A DNA stretch of 8,922 nt. It comes from Pseudomonadota bacterium (GTDB taxonomy: Bacteria > Pseudomonadota > Gammaproteobacteria > Acidiferrobacterales > Acidiferrobacteraceae). Below the pieces are notes generated by a model that was given only the letters and a program-made list of their open reading frames with translations, searched no databases and was not told where the DNA came from. Below are positions 5,136 to 8,922 of this stretch, piece after piece. Where the stretch lies: assembly GCA_021795255.1 (NCBI GenBank), contig JAJYPQ010000135.1, positions 1-8,922 on the forward strand, written 5' to 3'. The translations under genes were made by a program, and so were the position numbers. Each line of letters begins with the position of its first letter. Within the stretch, counting starts at the first letter, position 1.

Positions 5136-8100
5136 CCGACGCACCCAAACCACCTCTGCGCCTGTCCCGCCTCCTCGCGAAATACCGCAGCCGGTCCAGC
5201 ACACACAACCAGAGCCGCCCAAACTTTGGCCCCTTACCCGAAAGTCGCGAGGCCATGATTGGCATCGGCGCGGATCATCGCATCACGTCTTTTAATGGGG
5301 CTGCCGAACAGCTTCTGGGCTACCAAGCACGGGAGGTCTTGAGTCAAGAGATAAATCTCCTTATACCCGGCTATACCTCGCCAGCTTCGGCCGATAATGA
5401 GATTGAGACACCAAACGCTCACTCTCTGCCACAAGAGGCTCGGTACGCGCGTAAGGGCGATGACTCCCTTGTTCCAATCGAGATCCGCCTCTTGCCATCT
5501 AATGAGCGCGGACAAAAGGGCTCTCTCGTCATAATCTGCAAAATCAACACGCAGCAACAAGCAGAGATGCGTATCCTTCGCTTGACCAAAATGTACCAAG
5601 CCCTAAGCGCCCTCAATCAAATCATTAGACACCCGCAGGACGAACAGAGCCTTTTTGATGCGACGTGCCGCATTGCAGTCGATTTGGGTGGCGTTTCCAT
5701 GGCCTGGATCGGCACTGTTCGCGGAAGCGAGGGTTTTATCAAGCCTATTGCCCGCTATGGGCAGGGCTTGGATTACTTGACGGATCTCATCGTCTCCTCG
5801 AATCCCGATATCCCCGAAGGCCAAGGTCCGAGCGGCATCGCCTTTCGCGAAAACCAGTCTGTTGCTGTCAACAACGCCATAAGCGACTCGGTCATGAAAC
5901 CTTGGCAAGTTCGTGCCCAGCACTATCATTTTTTCTCCGCCGGCTCATTCCCCATTCCGCGTGCACAGCGGCCATTTGCAGTCATGACCGTATATCACAC
6001 CGAGTCCAACAGCTTCGATAAAGACATGATCGCGATACTGGAAGATATGGCAATCGGCCTCTCATTTGCGCTCGACAGCGTCGATCGCGAGCGAGAGCGG
6101 CGTGAAGCGGAGAAGAACCTGGCGAACAGCGAGTCCCATTTTCGCGCTTACTTTGAAGGCGCTATGATTGGCATGGCTGCCGTGCGGCTCGACAAGAGCT
6201 GGGTGGAGGTAAACGAGGCGTTTTGCGCCATGCTGGGGTATGCGCGCTCCGAGCTTCTTCATCTCACCTGGGACGAGATCACACACACAAACGACGTGGT
6301 GCGGAGCTTCTCGTCTTGGGAAATGTTGCTCTCAGGAGAAATAAACGAATCGACCTTCGAGAAGACATACATCCACAAATCTGGCCGTCCCGTTTATGCG
6401 CAGGTTTGTGCTCGTGCCGTGCACCACGCCGATAAAAGTCTGGATTACGTCGTATTTCTGGCGGATGATGTCACGTCCCGCAAACACCATGAGGATATGC
6501 TCGCACGCCTCGCGCGCATCCTTGATGAGTCTCCGAATGAAATCTATACATTCGACGCCGAATCACTATTGTTCCAGTTTGCCAATACGGCTGGCCTAAG
6601 AAACCTTGGCTACTCCCTGGAAGAACTGCAAAAGCTAAAACCCTCAGATATCACGCCAGGCTGTGCTGACGGGCAATTTCTAGAACGTGTTGCCCCCCTG
6701 AAACGCGGCGACACGACATTCGTGATGGTCGAGACCAGCCACAGACGCAAGGACGGGACGATTTATCCCCTCGAGGCACGGATTCATCTGTCGGAACAGA
6801 ACCAGCATTCGGTCTTCGTGTCGATTGTTCAGGACATGACAGAACGCAAGGGATTTGAAGACGAATTGCGACACCAGGCGACTCACGACGCTTTGACTGG
6901 GCTTCCCAACCGCGCCTTTTTCCATGAAATTCTTACCCGTTCTATTGCTCATGCTCGCCGCACAGAAACCCTCATTGGCCTCTTGTTCATGGACATAGAC
7001 TCTTTTAAGAACATAAACGAGTCGTTGGGGCATGAGCACGGTGACATCCTCATTCAGGACCTGGCGCAACGATTGATGGCTTCCATTCGCGAAGAGGATT
7101 GGGTCACAAGAGGCGAAGATGTGGTAGCACGTCAGGGTGGCGACGAGTTCATGATCCTTGTCCAGAACATTAGCTCAATCCACGCCATTACGAGAATAGC
7201 GGAACGCGTTTTGGCGGCCGTCACTAAACCCTTCATGGTACGCGGACACGAGATGCACGTGACCGCAAGCATGGGTGTTACGGTGTACCCGTTCGACGAT
7301 TCCGACGCCCACGGGCTCTTGCGAAACGCCGACGTTGCGATGTACAAGGCGAAACAGGCCGGCAAAAATTCCTTCCAATTTTATACCGCCGGCATGAGCG
7401 CTCGGATCCAGGAGCAAAGAACCATTGAGAACGGCCTTCGCCGCGCCCTGGAGAGTGGAGGGCTCGTGCTCCATTACCAACCGCAAATTGATCTCAAATC
7501 CGGAGAGATTATCGGTGTCGAGGCCCTGATTCGCTGGCAACATCCGGAGCGCGGGCTTATTGCGCCGGGGCTATTTATTCCGATTGCCGAGGAAAGCGCC
7601 ATCATTGTCACCATGGGCGAATGGGTGTTACGGACAGCCTGCCAACAGATCCGGGCATGGCAAGACCGCGGCCTACCGTTACTGCGCATCGCAGTCAACT
7701 TGTCGGGCCGCCAATTTGCCCAGTCTGACCTGCCGGCCACGGTGGAAAGAGTGTTGCGGGAAACCGGTCTTGACGACAACCCTCAGTGCCTCGAGCTTGA
7801 GGTCACGGAAAGCATGCTCATAGAGGACACAGAAAAGACCGCAGCTACTCTTCACGCCCTGCGTGGAATGGGCGTGCGTCTCGCGATCGACGATTTCGGT
7901 ACCGGCTACTCGAGCCTGAATTATCTCAAGCGCTTTCGCATCAACTCCCTCAAAATCGACCAATCCTTCGTACGCGATATCGCCAATAATCCGGATGACG
8001 CCGCGATCGCGACAACGATAGTCACGCTCGGCCATAGTCTCGGTCTCACCGTCATCGCCGAAGGGGTTGAGACCGAAGAACAGCTGGCCTTTTTTCGGGC

Positions 8101-8197
8101 CGTCCACTGCGACGAGATACAGGGGTACTACTATAGCCGTCCCTTGCCCGCGGACGCCCTAGAAGAATGGATAAGGGGCGGGCCTAAACGCGTCTAG
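5132..8197 (+). CDS. PAS-GAF-PAS-PAS-GGDEF-EAL cyclic di-GMP enzyme
   Basis: This is a 1021-residue cytoplasmic protein without membrane segments. Domains in order: PAS (about 35-141, AMIGIGADHRITSFNGAAEQLLGY), GAF (about 155-320), PAS (331-450, with NEAFCAMLGY), PAS (457-572, ending in the usual DMTERK), GGDEF (580-745) and EAL (755-1015). The cyclase motif GGDEF is intact at 669-673, with an inhibitory RxxD (RGED, 660-663) exactly five residues before it. The phosphodiesterase motif EAL (797-799), N856, E890, DDFGTG (920-925), K941, EGVET (E977) and the final Q of EIQGYYYSRPLP are all present, so both activities are possible. Three PAS domains and a GAF suggest control by internal signals such as redox, gas or nucleotide. 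The first PAS resembles the FixL/NifL type in sequence, but I cannot point to a haem histidine. The ATG at 5132 overlaps the preceding small ORF; a TTG at 5117 is the alternative. Confidence 0.93.
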   Translation: MTDAPKPPLRLSRLLAKYRSRSSTHNQSRPNFGPLPESREAMIGIGADHRITSFNGAAEQLLGYQAREVLSQEINLLIPGYTSPASADNEIETPNAHSLPQEARYARKGDDSLVPIEIRLLPSNERGQKGSLVIICKINTQQQAEMRILRLTKMYQALSALNQIIRHPQDEQSLFDATCRIAVDLGGVSMAWIGTVRGSEGFIKPIARYGQGLDYLTDLIVSSNPDIPEGQGPSGIAFRENQSVAVNNAISDSVMKPWQVRAQHYHFFSAGSFPIPRAQRPFAVMTVYHTESNSFDKDMIAILEDMAIGLSFALDSVDRERERREAEKNLANSESHFRAYFEGAMIGMAAVRLDKSWVEVNEAFCAMLGYARSELLHLTWDEITHTNDVVRSFSSWEMLLSGEINESTFEKTYIHKSGRPVYAQVCARAVHHADKSLDYVVFLADDVTSRKHHEDMLARLARILDESPNEIYTFDAESLLFQFANTAGLRNLGYSLEELQKLKPSDITPGCADGQFLERVAPLKRGDTTFVMVETSHRRKDGTIYPLEARIHLSEQNQHSVFVSIVQDMTERKGFEDELRHQATHDALTGLPNRAFFHEILTRSIAHARRTETLIGLLFMDIDSFKNINESLGHEHGDILIQDLAQRLMASIREEDWVTRGEDVVARQGGDEFMILVQNISSIHAITRIAERVLAAVTKPFMVRGHEMHVTASMGVTVYPFDDSDAHGLLRNADVAMYKAKQAGKNSFQFYTAGMSARIQEQRTIENGLRRALESGGLVLHYQPQIDLKSGEIIGVEALIRWQHPERGLIAPGLFIPIAEESAIIVTMGEWVLRTACQQIRAWQDRGLPLLRIAVNLSGRQFAQSDLPATVERVLRETGLDDNPQCLELEVTESMLIEDTEKTAATLHALRGMGVRLAIDDFGTGYSSLNYLKRFRINSLKIDQSFVRDIANNPDDAAIATTIVTLGHSLGLTVIAEGVETEEQLAFFRAVHCDEIQGYYYSRPLPADALEEWIRGGPKRV

Positions 8198-8229
8198 GAC
8201 AAGGCCTGGGTCTATCCGAACTAGGCCCG
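8179..8229. terminator. Long inverted repeat at the end of the c-di-GMP gene
   Basis: CGGGCCTA (8179-8186) and TAGGCCCG (8222-8229) are perfect complements, eight base pairs, enclosing the stop codon (8195-8197). The 35 bases between can pair further in part (TAGGAC against GTCTA, with one bulge). No T-run follows, so it is a weak terminator at best, or a 3'-end structure. Confidence 0.3.
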
Positions 8230-8441
8230 GACGCACTTGCAATTGCCTTGCTTTTGAGGCCGGTATCCCCCGCCTGTCCTACTCGTATGGAGCTTGCCCT
8301 GAGTAAAAAACAACCGGAATTGCCGCGCCTTCTCCCCAACGCCTCGCCCGTTTCCTCGGATGCTGTCCTTAAACCAGGGACGGAAATGCACAGACGTCAA
8401 TCTCCCATCGCGAGCGTGCGGGAGTGGGCCTGAACGTCGCT

Positions 8442-8845
8442 TCAAAGCGTCAATCCTCCTCGAACCACATGGGTATGAGCCGCGCACACCCGCCGAAAGG
8501 CGACGTCATTCTCGCTGCCTGTAAATGCGTCCTGGTGGTAGCCACAGAGAAGCGTAAACTCGTGCGTTTGACCCAAGTCGTTCCATAAACTCTCAAGCTC
8601 AAGAGCGGCGTGGTGATTATTTTCAGTCCACAAGAGATCCACCATCTCGCCGTAAATCAAGACTTTGTCAAACTGGCCTTCCATCTTGCGCACGATAGAG
8701 CCCACGGAATCCAAAAACCTTTCTGCGTCGGGCGTTGTCTGGTTCATAAAAGAGGCCAGAAGCTCAGAGGCGTCTACTATACGCAGCTGCCCACGGTCCT
8801 GAAGGCCCAGGACATCAAGGCCTCTCAAGAAACACTCTCTAACAT
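8442..8845 (-). pseudogene. MEDS (DcmR-type sensory) domain gene, N-terminus disrupted
   Basis: From a TTG at 8828, a 128-codon frame encodes the latter part of a MEDS domain: GLDVLGLQDRGQLRIVDASE, then LASFM..TTPDAERF, IYGEMVDLLWTE, HHAALELESLWNDLG, FTLLCGY and FRRVCAAHTHVV, ending six residues later. MEDS domains are small-molecule or signal sensors in methanogens and methylotrophs, and stand-alone in many bacteria. The domain's first 50 or so residues (usually containing 'H.(V/C)QFY', an acidic stretch, and 'GD..(V/I)IAT') are missing. The better start, ATG 8845, has AAGGA seven bases before it, 16 bases after the stop of the preceding gene. It reads only MLESVS and then a TGA at 8827-8825. 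The TTG frame is offset by -1 from it. A deletion with frame loss in an operonic gene is the simplest reading. Initiation at the TTG, or a frameshift, could still give a short product. Confidence 0.65.
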
Positions 8846-8861
8846 ATTGATGTCCTTACTG

Positions 8862-8922
8862 TTATGAAGCGACCGGTTCGCCAGGCACGAGCCTCATGCC
8901 CATCTTTTCGGCGCGCCGGGCC
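8862..8922 (-). CDS. C-terminus of an unidentified gene (cut by window edge)
   Basis: The minus strand reads ARRAEKMGMRLVPGEPVAS and then TAA at 8864-8862. The other two frames here end quickly. The stop lies 16 bases before the well-placed ATG at 8845, typical operon spacing, which supports this being the end of a real upstream gene. Nineteen residues are too few to name a family. Confidence 0.4.
   Translation of the reverse strand, partial: ARRAEKMGMRLVPGEPVAS

Noticed and set aside
8248..8433. 61-codon ORF on the plus strand after the c-di-GMP gene
   Set aside because: It starts at a TTG without a ribosome binding site, and the ATG at 8287 also lacks one. The sequence has no domain or coding signature.
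8221..8487. 88-codon ORF on the minus strand overlapping the end of the MEDS gene
   Set aside because: No start signal and no family; it overlaps the recognisable MEDS C-terminus in another frame.

Overview
The window reads as ordinary chromosome from a Gram-negative, moderately GC-rich proteobacterium. The evidence is an outer-membrane beta-barrel protein ending in Phe, a YajR-type inner-membrane transporter with its C-terminal extension, and a long PAS/GAF/GGDEF/EAL regulator. An environmental gamma- or Acidithiobacillus-like lineage would fit, but the sequence alone does not fix the genus. There are no tRNAs, rRNAs, insertion sequences, CRISPR arrays or phage genes.

Left part (1-2087). 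A DUF302 gene runs leftward off the edge. It is divergent from a secreted beta-barrel protein gene across a 289-base gap, which holds a fair leftward promoter, a weak rightward -10, a 13-base dyad and a short direct repeat. The barrel gene overlaps the next gene, a class II aldolase/adducin-family enzyme, by 13 bases, so the two look like one transcript. The aldolase gene converges on a GNAT gene, and a hairpin overlaps the GNAT stop codon.

Middle (2085-4842). A leftward pair encodes cytidine deaminase (cdd) and then a GNAT acetyltransferase. It is divergent from yajR, a drug:H+ antiporter-like MFS transporter. The 271-base gap between cdd and yajR holds a reasonable promoter for yajR and a perfect 9-base tandem repeat just upstream of its -35.

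Right part (4843-8922). A 1021-residue soluble c-di-GMP enzyme (PAS-GAF-PAS-PAS-GGDEF-EAL) has intact GGDEF, I-site and EAL residues. Its start codon overlaps, as ATGA, the stop of a previously hidden, very basic 52-codon ORF that has its own ribosome binding site. Converging on it is a MEDS (DcmR-type sensory) domain gene that looks broken. Its well-placed ATG reads only six codons before a stop, and the recognisable domain continues in another frame without its first part. The last 61 bases hold the C-terminus of an unidentified gene in the same direction. The 244 bases between the c-di-GMP gene and the MEDS gene hold an inverted repeat and nothing else recognisable.

No new multi-gene system is evident. 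The observations most worth a second look are the hidden leader ORF of the c-di-GMP gene, a duplicated I-site heptad in its GGDEF domain, and the disrupted MEDS gene.
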